From assembly GCA_028583685.1 (NCBI GenBank), contig JAMXIF010000003.1:73787817-73851816 (forward strand): a stretch of 64,000 nt of DNA. Direction: 5' to 3'. Origin of the DNA: Petaurus breviceps papuanus (lineage: Eukaryota; Chordata; Mammalia; Diprotodontia; Petauridae). Below the pieces are notes generated by a model. The model did no database searches. It saw only the letters and a program-made list of their open reading frames with translations, and was not told where the DNA came from. How positions within the stretch are numbered: position 1 is the stretch's first letter; the number at the start of each line of letters is the position of its first letter. Of this stretch, positions 23,171 through 35,219 are shown piece after piece. The translations under genes were made by a program, and so were the position numbers.

Positions 23171-24236
23171 GTTCCCAAACTCTAGCTTTGCCCCATCTAG
23201 AAGGGCAGTTCAAAATTTTGTAAATATATGTTTTCACATATGAGTACATATATGAGGAACCAATCATTCACACAGAGTATAACAGCAACATACTATAGAG
23301 AAGTAATCCATAACCAGGTTTTTATGATTTGAACTACCCCCTTTCCTGCTTTGACTTTGACTAAAAAATTGAATTTTTAAAATTCACTAAATTCACGCAT
23401 ATGGATGTCTTGAGCTACATGTAACTCAGGCTATATCAAAAGCTACAGCACTTTTAAATTGTTCAAGTCTTTCCTCTTACTCTTGTTCTATCCCTCCCTT
23501 TTCCTCATGTAGGGAAATACAGGGTTCATATTTTGCATAACATAGAAATATAAATGATAAGAACAAACTATGCCTACTATGTAAAGAAAACAATAGTTAT
23601 TAAATGTGGATTTTAGAACAAATGACAAAAAATAGAACACCTAAATAAAATCATTTCCTCTTACATAAATTCAAGCCTATAATATTTTCAAGAAATGCTA
23701 AAATGTGTTTTCTTCCAAAATTCAAGACTACAGGGCAATTGGAGGGTTACATGATGCAAACTGTGAATATTATTGTCTTTTTAGGTGAAATAATTTTAAT
23801 ATGTCTCCTGCAAAAAATAGGCTTTTTGTTTTGAAGCTTTCCCCCTCCCCCATAGAAATATATAGACTATATCTCTAAAAGAGAGTAAGAAAAACAAGTG
23901 TAGGGTTGAAATTCCACAATTCCAAGAATTTTCCCTAAGATTTTTTTCTTATCTAGTTGTGACAATGGTTTGATTCCCCCACCCCCATCCTCATATAGTC
24001 ATAATCTCAACCTTCTGAACATTCGGCAGATATAAATCATCTACAGAGCTAAAAAAAAAGTCTTTGATTAACAACCAAGGGAATTGCAGGTATTAAAATC
24101 GCCCCCCAGAGGGAGCCCATATCGTTCTATGAATGCATTAGACACCTACTTTGAATTACAAAGAAAATTAATTAAAAATATATGTTTATAAAAACTGCAC
24201 TCTGTAACTAGCATGTGTGTCCCTTTGCATTCTTCA

Positions 24237-24305
24237 ATATGTGTGTGTATATATGTACATTATATATAAATGCATATGTATATTTACATATATATGTATG
24301 TACAA
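24237..24305. repeat. TG/TA simple repeat
   Basis: Mixed GTGTGT/TATATA/TACATA sequence. Confidence 0.85.
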
Positions 24306-24888
24306 AATTTCATTTTAAAAAATCATGATTACTATGATTTTACCTCAACACCATGCAAAAAAATAAATAAATAAAACCAGGTGTTATCTAGGGTTCCCTC
24401 TGATAGTCTGTCCTGACCGACCAGAATCGATTTTAATATATGACACCAACTGAATTAGGTGCATTTATGTTGCCGAGCTGGGGAATAGTCTATCGGCTGC
24501 CCTATCAAATGTAATTCAATGCAGTTATGAACAGGACAGTTGGGTTCCTACTCAAAATTGAACTGTATACTGTATGCTGAGCTGCTCTCCTCATGCCCAT
24601 ACAACTGCAGCAGACTTGAATGCAATGGAAAGATTCAGCCATTTTGATTTGTAAAGGGCTGTCTCTCCATCCTAGGCAATTTTGCAGATCCCTATAATGC
24701 ATCCCACTGACAGTCTTTCTGTTATGTCAGATCCTTCATGGCCTTAGAGTCTCCAGGAATATATGGGTCTGGAAGCAATAAAAATGTTATGACATCCCAC
24801 ACTTCCCCATATTTTGTTTATTCCATATATATCTCATTTTGTTAGTTTTTTGTGCTTTTTTTAGACTCTCTGTGCTTTTTCCTCTTTA

Positions 24889-24902
24889 GTTGCCATGGAA
24901 AC
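24889..24902. promoter_or_regulatory. candidate RFX-type X-box
   Basis: GTTGCCATGGAAAC fits the palindromic RFX site GTTNCCATGGNAAC at every fixed position. RFX proteins bind such sites in enhancers and ciliary gene promoters. It lies in a repeat-poor island with no gene visible nearby. A 14-bp match can arise by chance, so occupancy is unproven. Confidence 0.45.
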
Positions 24903-26124
24903 AATTTCCCTGGTAGGGGAGGAGCCTAATGGCATCCATGAGTGTAAAGTAAACTCAATTTATATCATGATTTGTGGAATATTGGGGGTTTGTAATGGTT
25001 GTTATCCCCACATAAGGTAAATCAATCTCTCACTACAGTATATCTATAAATATTGATAGCTATATGTGAAAGGTAGGACTACTTTTAGTTTAGGACTAAA
25101 CATTACAACCACTAGTGTGGTAATCTTCAAAACCTCCTATCTTACCTTTTTCCATTATATCAAATAAAAAATATTTAAAAGTGCCAAATTTTGCTATATG
25201 GGGAATTTTCATTTCTACTTAATTTCTGGAAGAGGTTATTCCTCATAAGGTACAACTTTGCTTTAATTCTATGAATTAGGAAGTACTGAATTAAAGTGTT
25301 TTTATTACAAAGAACCAATATTATATGTATGTGCATACTTGTATGCCTAAATCTATGTGAATATTCACATGTATGCAATAACCTAAGTATAATACATTTA
25401 TATCTGTGCATACACTAATGCATATGCATCCATACAAACATATATTCATACAGCTACACACATGCATATAAGGTTTTATATATACATAGATTTATGCCTT
25501 GCATGTATATTAAATACATATTATACCACACACAGCTTTTTGCTCTATGTGTAACTATATAACTGTGTGTTTCTAATATAGCACAACAACCAGGGCTCTC
25601 TTCACTGTCGCTTCTGTCTTTTGCACTATGAGTCTGGTGGTATTTGGACAACCATGCTAATTCAGAGAATATAGGCTTTAAAAGTGTGTCAAAATATGTG
25701 TGCTTCACAGCAGCAAGTATGGTGGTTGCCTTTTTAGATTTTTAATAGCCCAGTTTGACCCCCTCTCTCTTACTAAATTCATTGATTTGCTTCCATGGGC
25801 TTATTTTGCTTACTGTTTTCCTTCAAAGGGCTGTGAATGATGAGACAACAAAATATCGGATTATTTGTGCTCTTGGAACAGCTGCTACCTAAGTTGTGAC
25901 AGGTATTCTGAGTATAATATTCTGCATTCACTCAACGCTCTTGTTTGAATGATCCCGAATCCTGGGCATATATTTGTGAATTAACCACTGAAATGAGTCA
26001 TCTCTGGGGTCTAAAGAGTAGCCAGAAATAAAAATAGGATATATTATGCTCACGAAATGGAGAATACTGGTAAAGAGGAGGTAGAATTGAAGCTAATAGT
26101 TTAACTATAACTAATAAATGTAAA

Positions 26125-26215
26125 TGAATGTATGTTTGTGTATACCTCTGTGTGCATGTATGTATGTATGTATGTATGGATGGATAGATGGATGGATGAA
26201 TATATGGAAGGATGG
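26125..26215. repeat. TATG/GGAT simple repeat
   Basis: (TATG)n from about 26158 passes into (GGAT)n-like sequence to about 26215. Confidence 0.9.
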
Positions 26216-27984
26216 AAAAAGGAATGGGGAGAAACTGGGGTAAAGTTGAATATTTGATTTAGAAACTATGTGTTATGCTATTTTTTTTAAAAAAGGAGAA
26301 GGGTTAGAGTAACTAACATTTTGTAAACATAACATCCTATGAATGTTTTCAATATGGCTCCTTAGTCTCAGGAGCTAGCCAGGTACTGAAAGAACTTCAG
26401 TGGAACTTGGAGTATCATGATCCTTTTGTTCTACTTGTAGAGTTCTTTGTTGTTGCCATCTTTTAAAATTGAGAGGTGAACCTTTAGGAAGGCAAAGGGA
26501 GCAAAGAATTAAAAACACCTTTCTCAGATTTTGTTTTTGATTTGTTTGTTTCAAGAAATTTGAAAATAATGCTGTTCCTGATAAAAACAGGAGTAGAACT
26601 CCAATGTTTATGTTTGCCATGCTTAAGGAACACACTGAATCCTATAGGAATGAAATAAGAAAGGAATGATGAAAACCTTTTTTCCTCCTGTCTTTTCTCC
26701 TTCTGCCCTTCAATCTTTCCTTCCCAACTACCCCCTTCCCACATTAAAGGCTGCTACAATCTTTCTTCCATTACTTTATTTGGAATCCGTGAGTGGGTTT
26801 TACAAGTGCCCCTAACCAAAGAGTAAATCCAGTGATGTGTTTGCTGTAATGTTAAGAAATATAACATGCCCAGAGAGCAAGTTCAGAACAAGGTCTGCAT
26901 TCTGAGCAGCCTGGAACAGCACATTCTCACACAGAGGAAGTCCTGAGGCTTTGCATGAAGCAGGAGATGCATTGCCCTGCCCAGTGCGTAGGAAACAATC
27001 TGGGCCACTGCAGTCAGTTATTATACAATTTGAGTGCTTTGTTATCCAATTCACCTTTTACAGATGCTTGTTCCAGGGAAGCTGAAGAATAGTAATATAT
27101 GTGCTTGCTGGCCGGCATCTCTATTGCCACAAAGAATGAGCCTTTTCTCAGCGTGATAAGGTATAGCACAGAGATAGCATAAAGTCCTTTTCTTTGTTGA
27201 TTTTACAATATATATTTGAAATAAGAAAGCTACTTTGTATCTATTTTCCTTTTTACCTTCAGTATTAGAAAAAAATCTACTTCTATTGTTATCTTTCCTC
27301 ATCCTCTCCTTGGCCAATTTTCTTTTCTATTGCTCATAAGCATGAACTTGTGCCTAGAGTTGGGAGGAGGGATGTTAGGGAAGGGTTGTTGTAATGACTG
27401 TTCCAAAGACTGAAAATCCTGTTTATCTCCCCCACAGATTTGTGCCAACTGTAGCAGCTCAAGCTTCTCTTCTCTATTCCATTATATACCTGCTGCCTTT
27501 AAGGAGTACCTTTAAAATTAGTGAACATAGTGTGGTCTTTATAGTGTTAAATGGCCTGTTGGTCTAAGTTGATTTCAAAGCACAGTTACTAATGGTCTTT
27601 GTATGATAATTACTATGGATAACAATGATGTAATGTTAAGCTAGGACAGAATGGTAGATACTATCTGGATCATGGAGAAGAGATGGACTTTTATGCATGG
27701 AAAATGTGAACAGTCTCATAACAGATAAGAGCTAACAAATCAGACTACTAATAAGGAAACTAAATAAAATCTGCCAGGGTCTCAGGTTCAATACTTTATT
27801 TCCAGTGGGGACAAAGACATAGAGCTATGAGAGATTTGATCTGTCTTGGGGACAGGAAGAGTAGAACTCAGAGGAGGGTCAACCAGGAGTTCATCCTCTT
27901 GTTCCCAATCCCATGCCTCCACTGATAGTGATGGGGAAATACCCCCATCAGGCAGGAAACAGATCTATTTTCCTTTTAAATTTT

Positions 27985-28138
27985 GTCATCATTCAAATTC
28001 TAGAATCCTAAAAATCAAATGGGTCACAGAGGTCTCTTAGCTCAACCATTATTTTAAACACAACATGCTACATAACATCCCACAATATGGTCATTTAGGC
28101 CCTGATACTAATGATAGGAAACTCACTATCTCAATCTA
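27985..28138 (-). mobile_element. L3/CR1 LINE 3' end fragment
   Basis: Antisense L3 tail: 'attctagaatcctaaaaatc', then 'atggtcatttaggccctgat' and 'aggaaactcactatctc', the complement of the conserved L3 3' segment. Confidence 0.6.
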
Positions 28139-28139
28139 T

Positions 28140-28560
28140 TGATCAATCAATCAACAAAGATGTATTGAGCTACTCCTGCAGCTGAGTGTTTCAGTTGATG
28201 GGATGTTGGATGTGCAGTCATGCAGACCTGAATTCATCTCTGTCCTCAGATGTTTACTAGCTCTGTGACCCTGGGCAAGTCACTTAACTTACCTGCTCCA
28301 ATTTCCTCAACTGTAAAATGGAGACAATAATAGCACTTACCTCTCAGGGTCATTATAAGGATAAAATTAGGTAATATTTATGGAGAACTTTTCAAACATT
28401 TAAAGCACTGGATAAATGCTATCAATAATTAGATTATTTTTATAACTATATGCTATTCACTGTACTAGATACCTTGGGTTAAAAGACAAAAATAAATTGT
28501 CTACCTTCAAGAAATTTACATTCTACTGGAGATAACATGTAAATCTACATGTATATACAA
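28140..28560 (+). repeat. 'tattaagcacctactatg' repeat, split by a SINE
   Basis: The left piece 'caatcaatcaacaaagatgtattgagctact' (28143-28173) and the right piece from 'aactatatgctattcactgt' (28443) to 'gaaatttacattctactgg' read as one copy of this repeat, parted by a tRNA-type SINE at about 28179-28432. Confidence 0.65.
28179..28432 (+). repeat. tRNA-type SINE with MIR-like tail, nested
   Basis: Diverged head with 'catgcagacctgaattcatc', then 'agctctgtgaccctgggcaagtcactt', 'cctcaactgtaaaatggagac' and the tail 'cactggataaatgctatcaat'. Confidence 0.8.
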
Positions 28561-28564
28561 AAAT

Positions 28565-28985
28565 GCATATAAGATGCCTCACAAGAGATTCCAATGCCTT
28601 TTCAGAGGCTGTCCTTGCTTGTGCATTGTACTTGGTATAATTTTCAGTTCCCTTCTCCTTGTCTTGAAGTAATGACATTTCTTCTGGAATATTCATGTCT
28701 TCCCACTGTTTTGAGTGTTGTGGAAGGAAAGGGATACTTCTTTTCATCATGAACCATTAACTCAAGAAAAAAGAAATGACCATATTAAAAGACCACTTCA
28801 AATTTTTTATCAGATAGAACTATGAAACATTTAACACACCTATGATCAAAACTGAGAGCAAAGAATATTGAATAGAATAATGTTTTCATTCAAATATTGT
28901 CAAGGAATTATTTTTCATATACATGTTGGATTAGAGGGTCACATAGGACTATTCCATTTTGGAATTCTGTGAAATATCAAAATCA
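28565..28985. other. unassigned stretch
   Basis: No feature recognised. The minus frame 28523-28750 has no family. Confidence 0.4.
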
Positions 28986-28989
28986 AGTA

Positions 28990-29110
28990 AAGTCAACAAG
29001 CATTTATTAAGTACTTATGATATGTCAGCAGTGTGCTATGTACTGGAGATACAACAAGGGGAAAAAATGACAGTCCCTGTGCTCAAGAAACTTACATTAA
29101 AATGATGGAA
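28990..29110 (+). repeat. 'tattaagcacctactatg' repeat
   Basis: 'gtcaacaagcatttattaag' through 'gtactggagatacaacaagg' to 'caagaaacttacattaaaatg'; a well-preserved copy. Confidence 0.75.
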
Positions 29111-29354
29111 GTCTTAAAATTTAAAAAGAAGAGCCATTAAAGGAGTGAATGATGGCTGGCCTGAATCTTTCCTCAATGTGGAGTCCCCAGGAAGATCTCA
29201 CCAATAGAAGGAGTGAGTATTAGGGGAGAAGAGTTCTTCCAAGATGTGAAGACATGGTGGTTAAGTTTTGTGAGTGGGATGGGAGAGGAGTGGATGAGAA
29301 AAGCCTATAGGGTAAAAAGGGAGTAGGTGGGAAATAAGAATAAAAAAACTTCAT

Positions 29355-29485
29355 TTGATAACTAGTTTTTCAGCAAAGCCTGGATGACCACTAATTAAAT
29401 TACAGGGGAAATTTCTGTTCAGGAATGTGTTTGAGTAAAGGACTTATGAAGTCTCTCTCAACTCTGAGATTCTGTGAGATGAGTA
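29355..29485 (+). mobile_element. L3/CR1 LINE tail
   Basis: 'cagcaaagcctggatgaccac' to 'tctcaactctgagattctgtg', the end of L3. It may extend upstream to about 29150, too diverged to confirm. Confidence 0.7.
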
Positions 29486-29489
29486 TTTA

Positions 29490-30290
29490 TTTACAAATAG
29501 TTACAGTTGCATGTAATAGGTATTTCAGGGAGTGGTACTACTGACTAAACCTAAGTATTAGAAGTCAAAATATAAACTATTCATAGCTGTTTAGCTTATC
29601 TAATCAGTGTATTTTGAAATATTCATTTCTGAATGTGATATCTAAATCTTACCAAAAAATATACTTCTGTTCATCGAATCAATCACTGACCAGAGAAATA
29701 ATACCTCAAAGGATTAGATAAAGTTAAATCAAAAGTCTAATCATACCCCTAGGTTGAAAGCTCTCCACTGCTCAGTCTAAAGAAAATCTATGATTCCACT
29801 GAGACTTTTGAAAAGGTATTACCAAAAGCAAAATAAACTACAATATTTATCTGTTGGAGAGGTCTCCCTGGTTGATAGGTATAGGGTCTTCTCAATCTGT
29901 TTTCCGTATTATCTGACCTTTTATTACTAGCCACACATCCTCAGGAGCACTTGTACAAGTCCTAACAGCTGCCAAGATGGTCCTGTGACTCACCAAGTAA
30001 ATTTATGGATTGTTAACGTTGTTTGGCGGGGCGGGGGGGAGCTCAATGAGTTTGCTTAGATTCTTAGACGTTAGCAAAATTTTAAGCAAAAATGACTCAT
30101 GCCATAACCTAAGGTACATGGAAAAAGTCATTCTTTTAAATGTCTGTATATTAGGTATTCTCAGGGCCTAATTTGTCAAGTTAAATGAGATCTCATACTG
30201 ACCAGAATTATCTTACTCAGAGGAAATAAGTGTATACAACTCCTGGTTTCACAAGCGCATATTTGCTGCTACTACCCACCTAGAAACATG
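29490..30290. other. unassigned stretch
   Basis: Unique-looking DNA with a short GC-rich patch at 30023-30042 (ggcggggcgggggggagctc). Confidence 0.4.
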
Positions 30291-30294
30291 GGAA

Positions 30295-30490
30295 TGCCAT
30301 CAGATCATAGTTCTAGAGCTGGAATGAATCTCAGAGAACATTTCATCTAACTCTCTCATTCTATAGTTGAAGAAACTGAATCCCAGAGAGATTAAATACC
30401 TTGTCCAAGGCCATTTAACTAGCAAGTATCTAAGGTTGGACTTGAATACCATTTCTTGACTCCAAAGCCAATGTACCATGGTTTCAGTCA
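30295..30490 (-). repeat. MIR/THER SINE
   Basis: Antisense: 'catagttctagagctggaatg', 'gaagaaactgaatcccagagag', 'cttgtccaaggccatttaact', then 'cttgactccaaagccaatg'. The frame at 30300-30677 reads this SINE and the adjacent L2 and is not a gene. Confidence 0.8.
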
Positions 30491-30519
30491 CATTATTATC
30501 TGGATCTAGGCTACATTTC

Positions 30520-31328
30520 TGATTTATTATACAGTAGTCTTTTTCATGAACTCTATGTTCCAGATAAACTGGACTACTTGCAGTTGCACTTATGAGATAA
30601 TAATATAACTCCCATTTCTGTGCCTTTGCACAGGCCAATGCAACTGCTTGCAATGCATTCTTTTCTGAACTCCTCACCTTATAATTTCTAACTTCTTGCT
30701 AAACTAAGTTCATGTTCCATTTTATATAAGGCCTTTCTTAATCCATACAGATGGTGTGACCCTTCCCCAATAACTCTTTATGTGATATACATATATACAT
30801 ATATATGTACATATCATAATATATTTTACATATAACCTGTGTCAGCTAGGTGACAGAGTGGATAGAGCACCAGGTCAGGAATCAGACAGACTCATCTTCA
30901 TCACTTCAAATCCAGTCTCAGACCCTTACCAGCTGTGTGACCCTACATAAGTCACTTAACACTCTTTGACTCAGTTTCCATGTCTATAAAATGAGCTAGA
31001 GAAAGAAATGTCAAAAAAATAGCAAAGAAAACCTCAAATGGATTCATGAAAAGTCAGACATGGGTGAAAAGCAATTTAACAACAAATAATATATGCTATA
31101 TGGCATACATATAAATATAAACAAAAATATATATACCTATATATGCTATGGGAGAGAGGAGGGGTGGGGGGAGAAAATATAATCATGTGTACATATTGTT
31201 TATCTTAATGGTATAAGAACTCCCATAGGATAGAACCTAGTTCATTTTTATTTTTTTTTATCTTCTGAGCCTAGCATAATTTTGGCACATATTAAATGTT
31301 TTAAAAATATTTGTTGGTTAATTGAGGC
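30520..31328 (+). mobile_element. L2 LINE 3' end, split by a SINE
   Basis: The first part has 'ctatgttccagataaactgg' (30553), 'tgcctttgcacaggccaatg' and 'aaggcctttcttaatccatac'. After an AT simple repeat (30785-30835) and a nested SINE (30842-31090) comes the L2 terminus 'aggatagaacctagttcattt..cctagcat...ggcacatattaaatg' to 31328. Confidence 0.75.
30842..31090 (+). repeat. MAR1-type marsupial SINE with RTE tail
   Basis: tRNA-like head 'cagctaggtgacagagtggatagagcacc', body 'agctgtgtgaccctacataagtcactt', and the RTE/BovB-like tail 'aaaatgagctagagaaagaaatg ... aagtcagacatgggtgaaaa'. Inserted in L2. Confidence 0.85.
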
Positions 31329-31329
31329 A

Positions 31330-31530
31330 GTGCAGTTCAGTAGAAAACAAGTCCTGATTCTTGATTTGGATGACTTGGGTTCAAACTGTACCCATGATGT
31401 TTATTAACTTTGTTACCTTGGGCAAGTCACTTAACCTACATGGGCCTCAGGTTCCTTACTGACAAAGCAAAGGAGCTGGACTAGGTGGTCTCTAATGTTC
31501 CTTTCTGCTTTAAATATGTGATCTTGACAT
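31330..31530 (+). repeat. THER/MIR SINE
   Basis: 'gcagttcagtagaaaacaag', 'accttgggcaagtcacttaacc', then the tail 'ggagctggactaggtggtctctaatgttcc'. Confidence 0.8.
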
Positions 31531-31639
31531 ACATATATATATGTCACTGTCAATAACACAATTTTAAATTGTAATCAATAAGGGAAATATTAATAAAAGA
31601 ATGCGATTTAGTGAAATAAATATAATGGTATTCTAAAGT

Positions 31640-31885
31640 AGGTAGCTAGGTGACGCAGAGTGCTGGGTCTGAAGTCAAGAAGACTCCTCTTCCTGAATTA
31701 AAATCTGGCCTTAGACACTTAACTGCTTTTGTGACCTTAGGCAAATTACTTAACCCTTTTGGCCTCATCTATAAAATGAGCAAGAAAAGGAAGTGGCAAA
31801 AATTTACAGCGTCTTTGCCAAGAAACCCCAAATGGCTTCATAAAGAGACAGACAAAACTCAAAATTACTCAAAAGCAACAATAAA
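31640..31885 (+). repeat. MAR1-type marsupial SINE with RTE tail
   Basis: 'gtagctaggtgacgcagagtg', 'ttttgtgaccttaggcaaattac', then the tail 'gaaaaggaagtggcaaaa...tttgccaagaaaccccaaatgg' and 'agagacagacaaaactc'. The 83-codon frame at 31650 reads the SINE and is not a gene. Confidence 0.85.
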
Positions 31886-31949
31886 TACTCTAAAAAATTA
31901 GTGAGTTAAAGAACACATAATTTAAAATATATTAAATATAATAATAAAA

Positions 31950-33760
31950 CAACAACCATAAAATAGTCTAAAACATGTAGGAAACATTGAAAACTTTCTT
32001 AGGGGATTTTTTAAAAGGTATGTACTCAAATGAGAGAGGATAGCACCAAATAGAATATTCCACCAGGGGGGACAAAAAGACCAAACTAGAAAAAGCAATG
32101 ATCCCAAATAAGCATGAAAATTGAAATCTTGAAAATCAAAGAAAAGATAAAAATTAAAATAAAAGATCATTGAGATGACAAAGAAATCTGACTTTTTAAA
32201 AGTTCAATAAAATATCTACACCATTAGCTAATTGAATTTAACATGATAAAAGTTTCAAATTAAAAACAAAAATATAGAATTCAAAAGAAATGGAGAGGAA
32301 ATAAATAAAATTTAAAATTTCTATTTCTCATCATGTGCCAACAAAACCAAATGCATAAATGAAATAGATAAAATGATTACAATAAGATAACATTTTAACA
32401 AAATGGGAAATAGAGATTTTTAATAACGCAATCATAGAAATAGAAGTTAAGCAAGTCATAATAAACTCATAAAGGGTGAGAAAGGAAAAAATGGTCTAGA
32501 TGGATTTACAAATTAATTCTGTCAAACATTAAATTACATAAATTCTTGACAGAAAAAGAGGCAAAAAGAATATCATCAAAGTTTTTCTGTGAGATAAATA
32601 TGAACCTGGCATCCAAACTGGGTTAGAGAAAGGGGAAACTGAAAACTGCGGACCAATATTAATTAATTAATATTATTACAAAAGTACGCAATTATATGTT
32701 AGCAAGGAGGTCACAATAATATATTAAAAATTACTCACTATACCCATATTGAATTTATGAGAATGGTGTAAAAGTAGAAAAACATTAAGAAAATAATGGT
32801 AATAACCAAAATTAAAAAAAATACAAAATATCTCATGATCACGTAAATATACGGCAAAAGATTTTGACAAAATATTTTTCTCCTTTTCATCAAGAACACT
32901 GAAATCCAAAGAAATAAGAGGATTTTGCCTTAATTTGATCAAATGTATATATTAAAACCAACAACCAGTATTATTTGCTAGAGTGGAGAAACACTAGAAG
33001 CATTCCCAATAACCTTAGTGGTAAACCAAGGATTCCCATTGTTTCCAATCTTGCTTATTATGTGAGAGAACAGCTGGCCATAAAAATGTTGACAAGTTAA
33101 AAAAAAAGTTGAGGCAAACAGAGGAACAAGAAACAAGGAATATAGCCAAAGAAGAGTGAGAAACTATCTGTATTTGAATATTTGATGATGAATCCTAAAG
33201 GATCAATGAAAAATAATAGCTTCAGTACAGTGGCAGAATATAAAATAAAACTTCAAAAAACCCCCAGCCTTTCTGTATATTATTTTTAACATGTTGAAGA
33301 AATAGGGAAAAAAAATCCTTTTAAAATTAGAAGTACATTAAATATGTTTGGTTTAGTGTACCCAAGCATGCCCTGCCACCCCCAAATATACACATATCTT
33401 AAACATTAAAACTAAATTAAAATAAAAGACATTTTTTTATAGAAATGCACAAAGACCTAAAGCACTGGAAAGATATACAATTTAATTGTTGCTGGGTCAT
33501 ATAAAGATACTAAAAAAGGATGTACACCCCAAATTACTCAACATATTCCTTCCTATAATAATCAAATAACCAAAAAGTGTCTTAATGAAATCAGACAACT
33601 TAATAATAAAATTCATTCAGAGGAGAAAACACAATAGGAACATCAAGGGATAGAATTAAAATCAAGGTAAGCAGGAACATGGCATATTAACTTATGTGTG
33701 ATATTAATATAATTCTGAATTATAGTAATATAAGATATATTAATAAATTATATTATCATA
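31950..33760 (+). mobile_element. diverged L1 ORF2 fragment
   Basis: Order and wording follow L1 ORF2: 'caccattagctaattga' (32220), 'gatggatttacaaattaattctgtcaaac' (32497), 'gcggaccaatattaat' (32648), 'gcattcccaataaccttagtggtaaaccaaggattcccattg' (33000; the RT GVKQGCPLSP region), 'acagtggcagaatataaaataaa' (33228), 'aataataaaattcattcagagg' (33601). No usable frame survives. It lacks both ends and is older than the L1 copies at 4 kb and 52 kb. Confidence 0.75.
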
Positions 33761-33799
33761 TTGATATGCATCATTGGCATATGTATTTAACACTGACTA

Positions 33800-34560
33800 C
33801 CCTGGCCACCACTGCTTGAAAGTCAAATATGTTACATTTCTCCCATATGCTAAGGGTTCTTTGGTCATTCCCCTTTTAAAGAATGGGGGTGTATCTAAAA
33901 TCTCTGCAAATGACTTCATTCCCCATTGTTGATGTTCTCCCAATTTTAGGGGAATGAACCTCTCTACTCTTGTTCTATCTAACTACTTACACTAAGATTA
34001 GCTTTAATAGAGAAATATTTACGCCAAAAGGTATAATACAAATATTCAGACTGCTTAGATCAGTACCTAAAGAGGACAGTCCCAATTCCTTGATCAAAAC
34101 TCACTCTGGTTTTGAGTCCCAGGTACCTCAGCCTTTCAGGGACCTCTGCTTTGCCTGACTGGCTGCAATATCCTACTTGAAATCCTGGCTCCAAGGTCAT
34201 CATGGATCAACACAGGCACCTAAGACCGAGGACAAAAGAAGCAAAACAGAAACAATTGCCCATCTCTTGGAGCCAGAGTAATGGGGAAGGTGAAGTTCAT
34301 GCTGTGGGAGAACTATATGCGATCTTCCCCCTCTGGAGGCAGCGGGAAAAGAGAGACTGTCCCAATCTGATCAGATACAAAGATGTATCCTATTTTGGCT
34401 ATGTAAACAAATTAAAGGAGGTGACTCCCAAAGACATGTTAGAGAATTCAGGGCTGCAGTGCACCTCCATGTTAGGTGATCTGGGCAAGCACAGGTCAAA
34501 CTCTATTACATACACACATATACACACACAAACATGACAGTTCTAATTACAATACTGATA
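33800..34560. other. unassigned stretch, possibly an LTR remnant
   Basis: It is less AT-rich than its flanks and has text such as 'cccatctcttggagccagag' (34259) and 'gaactatatgcgatcttccccc' that recalls endogenous retrovirus LTRs in marsupials. I could not find convincing TG...CA ends or target copies. A 111-codon frame at 34202-34537 has no domain I know. Confidence 0.25.
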
Positions 34561-34604
34561 TTTATAATTGAACTATGCCTAATATGGTTTTCTCATATTA
34601 TATT

Positions 34605-34866
34605 CAAAGTAGCCCTCTGTTATTGGGAAGGTGGATATTATTTTTTTCTATCTTCTATCTCAGAAAATTAAGATTGAAAGAAACGAAGTCACTTGCCTGC
34701 AGTGACAGCTAGAAAAAACTGTCAAAGATGAATCCAGTTATTTTCCACTCTAAATCTAGGACTGCTTTCACTGTACTCAACTGTTTCTTTTAATTATATG
34801 AAGATTAATTAGATAAGACAGCTATATTTATATTCTTACAGAGCTCAATACACCTATCTATGCACA
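34605..34866 (-). repeat. MIR-containing block, copy 1 of 2
   Basis: Antisense MIR ('agtcacttgcctgcagtgac') at 34605-34785 followed by about 80 bp of extra shared sequence ('attaattagataagacagct...tatgcacag'). The same composite occurs at 36955-37242, suggesting either a longer SINE family or a duplicated segment. Confidence 0.6.
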
Positions 34867-34929
34867 GAAACACACAGAGTTATACGCTAAACAAAAAAAA
34901 AAATAATAAAAAGAACCAGAAGTAACCTT

Positions 34930-35120
34930 AGATCACTGGCTCTGCCACCAGAAAACCTAGATTCAAACTCCACGGCTATCACTGTTGTATCTGACAGGCA
35001 GACATTATATGTTGTATCTTGGGAAAGCCATTTCACCTACCTCAGTTTCTTCAGCTATAAAATTGATTAGATTGTTTTTAAGATCACTTTAATCTTGAAT
35101 TCGCGATTCAAGGATCAAAG
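34930..35120 (+). repeat. THER/MIR SINE
   Basis: 'gatcactggctctgccaccag', 'tatcttgggaaagccatttcacc', 'ctcagtttcttcagctataaaat', then 'taatcttgaattcgcgattcaagg'. Confidence 0.7.
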
Positions 35121-35219
35121 GTATGAATAGGGGAAAATTAATAATGAGGCAATACAAGAGTTCATAAAATATAATAAAATTAAATTATATACATATAAGT
35201 GAATGTACACATATTTTTA

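Larger units (their letters stand above)
23175..27980. other. 4.8-kb repeat-poor island, candidate regulatory region
   Basis: Apart from simple repeats I recognise no SINE, LINE, LTR or DNA transposon here. That is the longest such gap in the window, whose other parts carry an element every few hundred bases. Long complex unique stretches lie at about 24060-24750, 25740-26010 and 26870-27600. It contains an RFX-type X-box at 24889-24902. The short frames (for example 26375-26744, 26812-27317) show no family. Constraint is inferred from the absence of insertions only. Confidence 0.45.

Noticed and set aside
30300-30677. 125-codon minus frame
   Set aside because: It runs across an antisense MIR/THER and an L2 3' end; the reading has no family.
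30842-31090. tRNA-like A and B box sequences as tRNA genes
   Set aside because: They are the heads of tRNA-derived SINEs with long RTE or MIR-like tails, here and at the other SINE positions.
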